Positions 1-10,572 of a stretch of 64,000 bases of DNA are shown here, one piece after another. Position 1 is the first letter of the stretch; every line of letters begins with the position of its first letter. Below the pieces are notes generated by a model. That model was not told the origin of the DNA. It ran no database searches and saw nothing but the letters and a program-made list of their open reading frames with translations. Source of the stretch: Rutidosis leptorrhynchoides (Eukaryota > Streptophyta > Magnoliopsida > Asterales > Asteraceae); NCBI RefSeq assembly GCF_046630445.1, contig NC_092339.1:312231501-312295500 (forward strand), in the 5' to 3' direction. The position numbers were made by a program, and so were the translations under genes.

Positions 1-1550
1 ATCACTAGCTTTCACCATAAGGCACTCAAAAAATGCGAAGACTTAATGAAACCAAAGCAATCTATTTTTGTTCTTTAACTCTTAAAGGTGAGATCGATAA
101 TTTATTTGCTGAACCTAATGTGAGTTTGAAACAGGTATGAAATGTTTATTAACTTATTAAGTCTATACCACTATGTATATCTCTATTTACTTTATTAGTT
201 AAAAAAGTGCATTGAATTTTTGAATAGATAAGAGGCCAAGGTTATGATGGAGCAAGTAATATGCGAGGAGAATTTAATGGATTAAAAGCTTTGATCTTAA
301 AAGATAATAGCTCAGCATATTATATTCATTGTTTCGCTCACCAGCTTCAGTTGGTGGTCGCGACAATAGCGAAACACCATGAGGGTGTCGGGAACTTCTT
401 TGATATGCTAGGTGTGGTGATTAACGTTGTATGCGCTTCTTGTAAACGAAAAGATATGATTCGAGAATCTTACAAGGATAGAATACAAAAAGAAATTGGT
501 AAGGGTGAAATTGAAACAGGAACGGGGCTACACCAAGAGCTCTCCCTTATACGAGCAGGAGATACACGATGGGGTTCTCATCACAAAACAATGTTAGGTT
601 TGATTTCTTTGTTTCCAGAAGTTGTCCAGGTGCTGGAGTATGTGAAAAAAGATGGTGACAATCCTTTAAGCCGACGTCAAGCATCCGGTATTTTATCATA
701 TTTTAACACATTCGATTTTGTGTTGTATTTGCACTTGATGTTGCGAATTTTAGGCTTAACAAATGCGTTGTCACAATCTCTTCAAAGAAAAGATCAAAAT
801 GTTGTAGAAGCGGTTTCATTGGTGCACGGAACAAAACGTTCATTGCTAAAGTTTAGAGAAAAAGGGTTTGATGAAATATTGAAGCATGCGTATTCTTTTT
901 GTGAACAACATACTCTTGAAAGTTTGGATATGGATGAACTTTATATTATATCAAGAAACCGAAAGACCAACTTTACCAATCGCCATTATTTCAAGGTTGA
1001 TATCTTTACTACAGTGATGGATAGATAAATTCAAGAGTTTAATGATCGTTTTAGTGAGATAAGTACCGAATTGCTTTCTAATATGTCCGCTTTGAGCCCA
1101 CGTGATTCGTTTTCTTTATTTGATAAACAAAAGTTGTTGAATTTGAGTAAGATGTATCCATCTGACTTTACTCATACGGAAAGGGAACTACTTGAGAGTG
1201 AACTTGATGTCTATTATGACATTATTCGACATGATGAGAAATTTACGAGTTTGAATGGGATCGCCGACCTTTCTAGATTAATGGTGGAAACTGGAAAACA
1301 TATTTCATATCGTTATGTTTATCGATTGCTAAAGCTAGCTTTAGTTTTGCCTGTTGCAACTGCAACTGTTGAAAGATGTTTTTCTGCAATGAAGCTTGTG
1401 AAATCCGAATTACGAAATCGAATGGGTGATGCTTTTTTAAACGACTGTCTAATTGGTGCCATAGAAAAAGAAGTACTTCTTAATATAAAAGATGAAGCCG
1501 TAATGAAACGCTTTCAAAGGATGGAAGATCGTAGAGGACAATTGAACTAG
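1..1550 (+). pseudogene. hAT transposase (TTF/DUF4371/HAT-dimer type), copy 1, disabled
   Basis: Remnant of a transposase gene that would act in the nucleus on the hAT termini. Exon 1 is present only as bases 1-134, an intron (GT at 135-136, AG at 226-227) follows, and exon 2 spans 228-1550. Exon 2 carries the conserved RGQGYDGASNM motif at its start, the DUF4371-type core and, at about 1300-1500, the C-terminal HAT dimerisation region (VERCFSAMKLVKSELRNRM). Lesions: about 450 bp of exon 1 is missing at about 75-83, creating TAA soon after the join, and a CAA-to-TAA change stands at 1026-1028 (CAA at the same place in copy 2). The HAT-dimer part is intact here, unlike in copy 2. Confidence 0.88.
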
Positions 1551-1906
1551 CTAGGAGGCTACTTATTATCTTTTGTACTGAAACACTATCGGTATTATTG
1601 TTATTTTGATCCTTTCTACTCGTTTTGCGATCTGTATTTATAATTCACCCTCGGCATCTATTTTGTGGTACTAAGCTTTGTAAATTTCCTTAGTTATATT
1701 GTTAATATAATTATAGTTTCTTGTCCAGTGTTCTTGTATTATAACTCCATCTCAACATTTGTTTTGTAGTATTATATACTTTGAAAATAACCTTCTAGTT
1801 CTATTGTAATTGTAAATAAAACTATAATGTCTTGCTTAAAAAAAAATTACAACAAAAAATTATTATTTTGTGCAACCAGTGTGTATGAATCCTAGATCCG
1901 CCCCTG
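1..1906 (+). mobile_element. hAT DNA transposon, copy 1 (5' part outside window)
   Basis: This is the right-hand part of a hAT-superfamily element. Its sequence from base 1 to 1906 matches 2888-5244 of the neighbouring copy, apart from an internal deletion near position 80 and scattered substitutions. The right end is the motif CCTAGATCCGCCCCTG at 1891-1906, the reverse complement of the CAGGGGCGGATCTAGG terminus that I know from plant hAT elements encoding TTF-zinc-finger transposases. The left end lies before the window. Similarity to copy 2 stops at 1906, which fixes the boundary. The region 1551-1890 is a non-coding 3' tail shared by both copies. Confidence 0.85.
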
Positions 1907-2436
1907 CTATCGGCGACTAGAAAACTGAGCATATCTTGCAAGCCAACTACGAATCTACGAACTACGGTAATTATAATCTCTCTTATCTTATAAGTTGTTA
2001 TCATAAATTATGGGTATCAAAATTGTTCATTCAAGGTTCAAAGGAACACATTGTATTACCCAATTCAAGTGTTCAATAGGTAGGTTTTGTTCAATTCAAG
2101 GTAGGTAAGTAGGTTTTGTTCAAATAATCAAATCAAGTTCACAAATCAGATGTTGATCTTATTTTTAATTGACCTTGTTTATATTGACCTTGTTTAATTG
2201 GTTAATTGTTAACCTAATGTTGACCTTGTATAATTGGTTAATTGGTCGAAACATATGTTTTCTTCTAAATAACATTGTTTAATTGTTATCGTGAAAGTGA
2301 AAGCCTTTGAGGGTTCGTTTAATTAAAATACTAGATACTAGATACACTGATGGATACATTGATGTGAAAATGTGTCCCAATATTCTTTATATGTTGCTTT
2401 CTATAGCTAACAATTGGTACCCTTTTACAGATTTTA
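1907..2436 (+). other. Leader region of hAT copy 2, no gene
   Basis: Lies between the right terminus of copy 1 and the transposase start codon of copy 2. I see no ORF of note. Short direct repeats of TTGACCTTGT and TTAATTGGTTAATTG occur at about 2160-2250. It probably holds the untranslated leader of the copy 2 transposase, perhaps with an intron ending before TTTTAATGG at 2430. No CAGGGGCGGATCTAGG left terminus is visible, so the 5' end of copy 2 cannot be placed exactly. It may have been lost at the junction with copy 1. Confidence 0.5.
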
Positions 2437-4885
2437 ATGGAAAAATATTTTAAAAGAAAAATATCATCGGTTGATGGAGAATCTTCAAGTCAATATAATT
2501 CGCAACCTAGCTCTACACCTTCAATGCCCAAAAATATCGATGTAAATGATCTTCCATGGGATCCCGCGGATAGAAAACCAATTTTAGACTATAATCCTAA
2601 TCAAAGAGAAGAAATAAGACGACTATATTGTCAAAGAGGACCATGTCAACCAAGCGGTTATTTGTTCCCACAAAAAACAATAGGCGACAAGGAAAGACGT
2701 TTTGTGTCAACTTGGTATAAAGATTATCCATGGTTAGAGTATAGTGTAAAGGCAAATAAAGTTTATTGTTTGTGTTGTTATTTATTTAGAGATCAATTTG
2801 GACAACAAGCTGGAAGTGACGCATTTCTATCTTCGGGATTTGATAGTTGGGGTAAAAAGAAGAGACTTGCTATCCATGTGGGTGATATCACTAGCTTTCA
2901 CCATAAGGCACTCAAAAAATGCGAAGACTTAATGAAACCAAAGCAATCTATTGTTGTTCTTTTTCATAGGCAAAGTGAACGTGACAATGAAGAATACCGA
3001 ATTCAACTAAAAGCTTCACTGGATGTTGTTAGATTCTTGATGTTTAAAACACTACCAATTCGTGGTCATGATGAGAGTGAAAACTCTATTCATAAGGGAC
3101 TTTATTTGGAAACATTAAGGTTAATTGAAAACCAAAATGAGGATGTTCGCAAGGTTCTATTAAAAGCACCCAAGAATCGTAAGCTAGTGTCCCCCAAAAT
3201 TCAGAAAGAAATCGCTAGTTGTTTTGCTAAAGAGATACTAAATTTCATATTTGACGAAATCGGCAAAGATGTGTTTTCCTTGTTGGTTGATAAGTCTAGT
3301 GACATATCTAAAAAAGAACAAATGGTCGCGGTTTTAAGATATGTTGATGCACGTGGACTGGTTAAGGAAAGATTTGTTGGTGTTGTTCATGTGAAAGAGA
3401 CATCGTCTTTAACTCTTAAAGGTGCGATCGATAATTTATTTGCTGAACATAATGTGAGTTTGAAACAGGTATGAAATGTTTATTAACTTATTAAGTCTAT
3501 ACCACTATGTATATCTCTATTTACTTTATTAGTTAAAAAAGTGCATTGAATTTTTGAATAGATAAGAGGCCAAGGTTATGATGGAGCAAGTAATATGCAA
3601 GGAGAATTTAATGGATTAAAAGCTTTGATCTTAAAAGATAATAGCTCAGCATATTATATTCATTGTTTCGCTCACCAGCTTCAGTTGGTGGTCGTGGCAA
3701 TAGCGAAACACCATGAGGGTGTCAGGAACTTCTTTGATATGCTAGGTGTGGTGATTAACGTTGTTTGCGCTTCTTGTAAACGAAAAGATATGATTCGAGA
3801 ATCTTACAAGGATAGAATACAAAAAGAAATTGGTAAGGGTGAAATTGAAACAGGAACGGGGCTACACCAAGAGCTCTCCCTTATACGAGCAGGAGATACA
3901 CGATGGGGTTCTCATCACAAAACAATGTTAGGTTTGATTTCTTTGTTTCCAGAAGTTGTCCAGGTGCTGGAGTATGTGAAAAAAGATGGTGACAATCCTT
4001 TAAGCCGACGTCAAGCATCCGGTATTTTATCATATTTTAACACATTTGATTTTGTGTTCTATTTGCACTTGATGTTGCGAATTTTAGGCTTAACAAATGC
4101 GTTGTCACAATCTCTTCAAAGAAAAGATCAAAATATTGTAGAAGCGGTTACATTGGTGCACGGAACAAAACGATCATTGCAAAAGTTTAGAGAAAAAGGG
4201 TTTGATGAAATATTGAAGCGTGCGTATTCTTTTTGTAAACAACATACTCTTGGAAGTTTGGATATGGATGAACTTTATATTATATCAAGAAACCGAAAGA
4301 CCAACTTTACCAATCGCCATTATTTCAAGGTTGATATCTTTACTACTGTGATGGATAGACAAATTCAAGAGTTTAATGATCGTTTTAGTGAGATAAGTAC
4401 CGAATTGCTTTCTAATATGTCCGCTTTGAGCCCACGTGATTCGTTTTCTTTGTTTGATAAACAAAAGTTGTTGAATTTGAGTAAGATGTATCCATCTGAC
4501 TTTACTCATACGGAAAGGGAACTACTTGAGAGTGAACTTGACGTCTATTATGACATTATTCGACATGATGAGAAATTTACGAGTTTGAATGGGATCGCCG
4601 ACCTTTCTAGATTAATGGTGGAAACTGGAAAACATATTTCATATCGTTATGTTTATCGATTGCTAAAGCTAGCTTTAGTTTTACCTGTTGCAACTGCAAC
4701 TGTTGAAAGATGTTTTTTCTGCAATGAAGCTTGTGAAATCCGAATTACGAAATCGAATGGGTGATGCTTTTTTAAACGACTGTCTAATTGGTGTCATAGA
4801 AAAAGAAGTACTTCTTAATATAAAAGATGAAGCCGTAATGAAACGCTTTCAAAGGATGGAAGATCGTAGAGGACAACTGAACTAG
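2437..4885 (+). pseudogene. hAT transposase (TTF zinc finger / HAT dimerisation), copy 2, one frameshift
   Basis: Two-exon transposase gene. Exon 1 is 2437-3468 (344 codons). It begins MEKYFKRK, has the TTF-type zinc finger around residues 87-120 (RRFVSTWYKDYPWLEY, then CLCCYLF), and enters the DUF4371 region. The intron 3469-3561 starts GTATGA and ends AATAG. Exon 2 (3562-4885) restarts in frame with RGQGYDGASNM, continues through the DUF4371 core and ends in the HAT dimerisation region. A run of six T at 4713-4718, against five in copy 1, shifts the frame just inside the dimerisation motif, so the native C-terminus continues in another frame (to 4885). This region mediates dimerisation in hAT transposases, so the protein is probably inactive unless the extra T is an assembly error. 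Confidence 0.87.
3469..3561 (+). other. Intron of hAT copy 2 transposase
   Basis: GT at 3469-3470 follows the codons for SLKQ, and AG at 3560-3561 precedes the codons for IRGQGYDGASNM. Removing the 93 bases joins the exons in frame. The same intron lies at 135-227 in copy 1. Confidence 0.8.
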
Positions 4886-5247
4886 CTAGGAGGCTACTTA
4901 TTATCTTTTGTACTGAAACACTATCGGTATTATTGTTATTTTGATCCTTTCTACTCGTTTTGCGATCTGTATTTATAATTCACCCTCGGCATCTATTTTG
5001 TGGTACTAAGCTTTGTAAATTTCCTTAGTTATATTGTTAATATAATTATAGTTTCTTGTCCAGTGTTCTTGTATTATAACTTCATCTCAACATTTGTTTT
5101 GTAGTATTATATACTTTGAAAATAACCTTTTAGTTCTATTGTAATTGTAAATAAAATTATAATGTCTTACTTAAAAAAAAAAATTTACAACAACAAATTA
5201 TTATTTTGTGCAACCAGTGTGTATGAATCCTAGATCCGCCCCTGTGC

Positions 5248-5335
5248 AAGATGGAACTAAACTATTTTTTTTTATTTTAATTCAATGAAAAAGATGGAAC
5301 TAAACTATTTTTTTTATTTTAATTCAATGAAAATC
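5248..5335. repeat. Two-unit tandem repeat
   Basis: A unit of about 43 bases starting AAGATGGAACTAAACTATT is present twice, at about 5248-5290 and 5291-5333, right beside the right end of hAT copy 2. Confidence 0.75.
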
Positions 5336-5454
5336 TCATCTTGCCCTTGTTATAGTTTCTTTACCTGCAAATTTATATTGATCAGAGTAAATATCATTTG
5401 TAGCAAAACTGACAGTAGATTTCAATGATGCATAATAATAATAAAATGGACTGA

Positions 5455-6520
5455 AAAATCGAAGTGGAATAGGCTAATTCGCAGCTTGACCTGATTATGT
5501 TATCATGGATGGTCGTTTGTTTATTCAATCGTTGCTATTCTACATAGGCTAGGCAGTTGTTTTGTGATCCTGTATATTGCATGTATATATCCCCATACCT
5601 CAATAAAAATTAATAAAAATATGTTACTTGCTTAAAAAAAAACATATAGCATTAATATTTAATCACTTGTGGTTAACGCCATTCTGAGTGTTCTTGAGGT
5701 CTCAACTTCGAGTCTCACCTGAATATTTTATAATGCACTTTGCTTTGCAGTTGGTTATGGAGTCCTCTAAAGACATCGTTGTCTGAGCTTGTCTTATGAC
5801 AGTATATGTAAATATGTAATATGTATGAGTAAACATATACCCTTGATATGGTAGGCATCCAAATGGGTGTGCCTGGATGTCTCGAAACAACAAAATCCAA
5901 GAATTCATCGAGTATAGCCAATATTCAAGCCACAAGTTTCAGTTGGTTTTCAAGGCGTCAAAAGAGAGTAAATTTGGAGTGACATCAATGGGTAATTAAT
6001 CCAGGGTATTATATTTTGCTGCAAAATAGTCGAACTGGGATAGGCTAATTCGCAGCTTGACCTTCAGTAGTTATGTTATCGTGGATGGTCGTTTGTTTAT
6101 TCAATCATTGCTATTGTCCATAGGCTAGGCCGTTGTATTGTGATCTTTTACTTATCATGTATATATATATATCTCCCCATATGTCAATAAAAATTAATAA
6201 AAAATATGTTACTTGCTTTTAAAAAATAATAAAAAAACAGATAACATTAATATTTAATCACTTGTGATTAGTGCTCTTCTAGGTGTCGGTGAAGTCTCAA
6301 GTTTGAGTCTCACTTGGCATTTTACAATGCAATTTGATTTGCAGTTGGTTATAGAGTCCTCTGAAAGCATCGCTGTCAGAGCTTGTCTTGTGGCATATGT
6401 TCAGGGGGTGTCCTCTTGAGGCATCGCTCTCCGAGCATGTCTTATTACAGTTGTTCATGGGGTGTCTCCTAAAGATGACTACACGTAGAGTTTGTCTTAT
6501 GACAGTTGTTCAGTGAAACA
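5455..6520. repeat. Diverged direct duplication of about 400 bp
   Basis: Two copies, about 5458-5830 and 6025-6400, share AATAGGCTAATTCGCAGCTTG / GATAGGCTAATTCGCAGCTTG starts, the GGATGGTCGTTTGTTTATTC segment, a CAATAAAAATTAATAAAAA stretch resembling a gene 3' end, and a GAGTCCTCT...GAGCTTGTCTT segment. The last segment is extended in copy 2 to three tandem units of about 53 bp (about 6355-6515). The stretch CTTCGAGTCTCACCT (5707-5721) resembles a pol III B box, but no convincing A box was found. No coding potential is seen. Confidence 0.7.
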
Positions 6521-6599
6521 CCATTGACACGTGAAATGAATATGATCACGTGGTGCTCCGAACTCATTTGATGATCTCTCATCAGTGATTCCAATCTCA

Positions 6600-6604
<5 letters not shown>

Positions 6605-6695
<91 letters not shown>
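6605..6695. repeat. (TA)n microsatellite
   Basis: About 90 bases of uninterrupted TA dinucleotide. Confidence 0.97.
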
Positions 6696-6698
<3 letters not shown>

Positions 6699-6950
6699 CA
6701 CTTGTCGACTATTTTAGTTGTGTAATAAGTTGTACATTTCGTTGGAGGTTTGGCAACACCACATGATCTTGCCAGGCTGGAAAACATAGTTATAGTTATA
6801 ATTAGAATTAGATTAGATGCACACGTGCAAGGGATCATCGTTCGCATCGTGGTTGTAATTATTTTCTCAAACTCATGTCTCCGAAAAACCAACCATAAAC
6901 GTGCCCTCATCTTTCTCCTCTCATTATTGCAACACACACAGACATAGACA
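6696..6950. other. Stretch with no gene seen
   Basis: Mixed sequence between two TA-rich runs. The open frames here are short, lack recognisable motifs and are matched by frames on the opposite strand. Confidence 0.5.
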
Positions 6951-6979
6951 TATACATATACATATACATATATATATAC

Positions 6980-7016
<37 letters not shown>

Positions 7017-7017
7017 G

Positions 7018-7531
7018 TAGAGAGATCAAATGAGAACTTTTTTTGTATAAGAACCTTGAGAACTCAAAAATACACTGAAATTCGAGCAAAAAAGGGAAAT
7101 TCGAGCAAAAAAAGATATTCGAGCAAAAATAGGACACGGGCGAACAATAAAAGAGCAATTCGAGCAAAAAATTGGACAAGAGCGAACAAAAAACGAGCAA
7201 TTCGAACAAAAAACGTGATATTCGAACGAAAAAAGGCGGGCGAATAAATTTGTGTTCTACATTTTTGATAGACGAACAAAAAAATGTAGAACACACGGGT
7301 AGTCGAACAAAAATACTGATATTCGAACAAAAATGTGTTCTACATTTTGAAATTCGAACAAAAAAAATAAATTTTTCCTCGACTATGAATTTTTTGTTCG
7401 TCCATGTTTTTGATTTTTGCTCGAATTTCTTTTCTTTGCTCGTCCGTGCACATTTTTTGCTCGAATTACAGTATATTTGAAGTGTTTTTGGAGTTCCTAG
7501 AGTTCTCACACTAAAAAGTTCTCACTGGATC

Positions 7532-7536
<5 letters not shown>
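7018..7536. mobile_element. Foldback MITE in a (TA)n tract
   Basis: The ends form imperfect inverted repeats of about 35 bp: TAGAGAGATCAAATGAGAAC on the left against the complement of GTTCTCACTGGATCCTCTA on the right, followed inward by GAACCTTGAGAACTC and its counterpart. Both ends abut (TA)n (6955-7017 and 7535-7595). The interior is an array of a TTCGAGCAAAAAA-like unit, direct on the left half and inverted on the right half, so the whole element can fold back. Long frames are open on both strands only because the unit lacks stops. TA-repeat-targeting MITEs such as rice Micron are a known parallel; family identity is not claimed. Confidence 0.75.
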
Positions 7537-7596
<60 letters not shown>

Positions 7597-7597
<1 letters not shown>

Positions 7598-7786
7598 ATC
7601 AGAGAAAACTAAGAGTGAGTGAAAATTCATAGAACTCACAGATTAAACTGAATCTACACACAGATTAAGTTAATCTGCACATAGATTGAGCTCAATCTGC
7701 ACACAGATTGGGCTCAATTTGCACATAGATTGAGTTCAATCAGTGAATTTCATGAGTTCTCTCCTACCATTGGTTCTCTCTAGATC
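7597..7786. mobile_element. Second short foldback MITE beside the first
   Basis: The left end (GATCAGAGAAAACTAAGAGT and the next 23 bases) pairs imperfectly with the complement of the right end (ending GGTTCTCTCTAGATC) over about 43 bp. The core, 7655-7740, is made of palindromic units of the form CACAGATTGAGCTCAATCTG. It sits at the right edge of the (TA)n run that ends at 7595. It is non-coding. Confidence 0.65.
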
Positions 7787-8480
7787 TTCATTGTATAAGT
7801 ATAACAAAAAATTTTCGATTCACATATGAAACATCCCGAATAACCACCACTTTGGGTCCTCAATAGCGAGTAGAACCCCTAGTTGACAGCTACATGAGCG
7901 ACGAGACCCATAATCGGATGAATTACACACATTGGAGTATAACAATTTTTATATATATAAAAAATTTATCTAGTTAGAGTACTGATTTCGTTTCTTCCTC
8001 AAGAAAAAACTCTCTCGATCCTATATTTATTATTCAGTATTATTTTTCAGGTTGTTTCAAATCAATTGTTCATTTCCATTCATATTCATATTCCATATTT
8101 CCATATATAGATTAAAATAAAGAAATAAAGTTCATTTATATTTATATTCTAACTATATCCTAACTATGTATGTAAGACCAAAAATTATAGTTAAAAGTAA
8201 GAGGTAAAACTGTAAAGTGTACAAATAATAAAATGTAATGATGATATTTCAAAATTGTTTTTTTTTTTTTTTAGAACAATTCATAGTCGGTGTGGTTTTG
8301 ATGTTGTTTAGCTAGTTGGTTGGTTGTTGGGCTTCTAAGTGTGCGCGTAGTAGTTGTTTTGTATTGTACTCATTCTTTATTAGTTAATAATATTTGACGT
8401 AGTAACTCATTATCTAAAAAACAATTATATGAGACGGATGGAGTATACAATTAATACCGCTCTCCACTCCAGTCCACCCT
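7787..8480. other. Stretch with no gene seen
   Basis: AT-rich unique-looking sequence. The only landmark is AGACGGATGGAGTA at about 8433-8446, which resembles one terminal repeat of a Stowaway MITE. No partner end was recognised nearby. Confidence 0.5.
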
Positions 8481-8716
8481 CAAGGGCGAATGTAGAGGGT
8501 AATGAGTGGGGTCCTATGACCCCACTAGTGTAAAAAATATATATAATGTATTCTTTAAATTTTATTTGACACCACTAAATTTAAATATAGGACCCCATTT
8601 ATTCTTAAAATTTATGGTATTTCGGAGGTAAACAACCACTAAAATAACATTCAAATATAATTAGATTTGAAAAAAAATTGGTACCCCGTTAATTTTTCAT
8701 CATAGATTCGCCACTG
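8481..8716. mobile_element. hAT-type MITE with 8-bp target duplication
   Basis: The left end CAAGGGCGAATGTA and the complement of the right end (CAGTGGCGAATCTA) form a 14-bp terminal inverted repeat with three mismatches. The flanks TCCACCCT (8473-8480) and TCGACCCT (8717-8724) agree at seven of eight bases, the duplication length expected for hAT. The element is 236 bp, AT-rich and non-coding. Confidence 0.75.
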
Positions 8717-8966
8717 TCGACCCTCTTGGGTCTAATTTGATTTTTGTGTCTCCCTTATTTAGACGAATTCTGCACCAGGTGAAGAACTTGACTATCAACA
8801 ATCCAGATACATAAGTTTAGCAATTCTATAATTATCATGTGTATGAGTGTATGATCTTCCTTTCTACTTAAGGTATCATTACTATAGACAAATTGTTTTT
8901 GAAACCTTGTTAAGGACATCCGATTAGCTACATTTTGTGTCAGATGAACAAGATATAATTATGTAA

Positions 8967-9595
8967 GGGTGTTCATCGGTTCGGTTTTCGGTTTATTCAG
9001 TGTATCCGGTTCGGTGTATTCGGTTTTGAAACTTTTTGGGCAAAACCGAACCGAAAACCGAATTCGAATTCGGATTCGGTTCCGGTTCGGTTAAAACCAA
9101 CAATTATGAAAAAATTCGAAACTAAGGTAGTTTAATTGTGGTGTTACTGATGTCTTAGTTATTTACAACTTAAAACAATGACGTATAATTAATAGATCAA
9201 GAATTCGATGATTTATTAATATTTACAGCTTAATTGTGACGTTTATTGCTTCCGTTATTAGGAAGATGTACATAATAATTTGAGTAACATAAATATAATA
9301 TAGGTCACCTAATCATCATATGAGTGATAACCTATTTGGATAATTGGATACCAAAATATAATGACATTAAAACACGAATATACAACTTATATATATTAAA
9401 ATTTTTGAATTCGGTTTTGAATTCGGTTTTCGGTTTAACCGAATTCAAAATTTTTAAAACCAATAACCGAATTCAAATTCGGTTTTACTCGATTTGAAAA
9501 CCGTTTTTTATATTCGGTTTTGGTTTTTCGGTTTGGTTCTAGTTTGGTTTTCGAGTTAAACGATTTCAAAATAAATACTGACCGGTGGAACATTG
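8967..9595. mobile_element. hAT-like non-autonomous element rich in CGGTTCGGTT
   Basis: Begins GGTGTTCATCGGTTCGGTTT. The right end, read on the other strand, is roughly TGTTCCACCGGTC, so the ends are weakly inverted. Both subterminal regions are packed with CGGTTTTCGGTTT-type motifs in both orientations (8978-9095 and 9412-9560), with about 300 bp of AT-rich sequence between them. Such subterminal repeats are typical of plant hAT non-autonomous elements. No clear target duplication was found and there is no coding region. Confidence 0.55.
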
Positions 9596-9599
9596 TTGA

Positions 9600-9773
9600 G
9601 ACGGGGCGGGGCACCCGCCCCAGTTGAATTTTTTTTTAATTAACACTAAAAAATTAAAAAAAAATTACTATAAAAATAAGGTTTTTTTTAGTATTCGCCC
9701 CAGCTGCAATTGAAAAATTTAATAAAATCTTAAACCCGCCCCATCTGTGATCAGGTTCAAGTATCGCCACTGG

Positions 9774-9776
<3 letters not shown>
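9600..9776. other. GCCCC-rich repeat remnant
   Basis: Contains ACGGGGCGGGGCACCCGCCCC, two later CGCCCCA motifs and an end ATCGCCACTG that matches the right end of the MITE at 8481-8716 (TTCGCCACTG). Probably a piece of a related hAT-type element; the left boundary is not visible. Confidence 0.35.

Positions 9777-9824
<48 letters not shown>
9777..9824. repeat. (TA)n microsatellite
   Basis: Pure TA dinucleotides directly left of the Stowaway MITE. Confidence 0.95.
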
Positions 9825-9825
<1 letters not shown>

Positions 9826-10031
9826 TCCCTCCGTCTCATTTCAATAGTCCACAGACAAAAAACACGCAGTTTTAAGAAATTTCACTAACTTCATTTCTTC
9901 ACCAATGAAATATCTTCTCTCTCCAGATCCACCAATGAAATATCTTCTTTCATTTCTATTTATAGAAGTGGAATATCAGAATGGGACAGCCCAAACTGGA
10001 ATACTGCCCTATTGAAATGAGACGGAGGTAG
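9825..10031. mobile_element. Stowaway-type MITE (Tc1/mariner)
   Basis: The left end CTCCCTCCGTCTCATTTCAA and the right end TTGAAATGAGACGGAGGTAG are inverted repeats with one mismatch in about 20 bases. Each is flanked by TA (9823-9824 and 10032-10033), the target duplication of Tc1/mariner elements. The length is 207 bp. It is non-coding; an internal 18-base segment ACCAATGAAATATCTTCT is duplicated. Confidence 0.92.
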
Positions 10032-10572
10032 TATGTATATATATATATATATAATAAAGTCGATAATTAAAATAAGGTTCATAAAACTTGCTTTTTATAA
10101 AGGTGTTTAATTTTTTCGTAAATGTATTCTCAAGTTTTTTAATACATAAAGGAAAAAAGGAATGTAAAGAGATTGTCATGGATATTAAAACTTAAATAAA
10201 TATGTTTGAAAACATCAAGTTGGTACATATTCAACGTCCATACAACCTTGTCTTGACATGTTACAAAAATACATATCTCTAAGTACATGTAATTTTGTTT
10301 AGAGATCTATTACAACAACAACAACAACAACAAACCTAATCCCGCATATGCGAGGTATGGGGGAGGTGAGATGTAGACAATCTTTCCCCTATCCTAGAAA
10401 AAAGACAAGTCATTTCTCCACCAGAAGTGAAACACTCCCAAGAGTAGAGAAAGTCATCCCTCTCAATATTCTATGGATAAAGAGATTCCTTTCAAAAGGA
10501 TCTCCGGCCTATAAGTAGGAAAATTTTTAAAAATAAAAATAAAAAATGAGACACCATGTAAAATGATAGAAT

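Larger units (their letters stand above)
1907..5244 (+). mobile_element. hAT DNA transposon, copy 2
   Basis: A more complete copy of the family seen at 1-1906, in direct orientation right after it. It contains the leader, a two-exon transposase gene (2437-4885), a 3' tail very similar to that of copy 1, and the right terminus CCTAGATCCGCCCCTG at 5229-5244. The left terminus was not found. The 8 bases after the right end are TGCAAGAT; no matching 8-bp flank was recognised on the left, so a target duplication is not shown. Confidence 0.82.

Noticed and set aside
7056-7509. Overlapping open frames of 60-200 codons on both strands
   Set aside because: They are produced by the stop-free TTCGAGCAAAAAA array of a foldback MITE and TA repeats; no protein motif.
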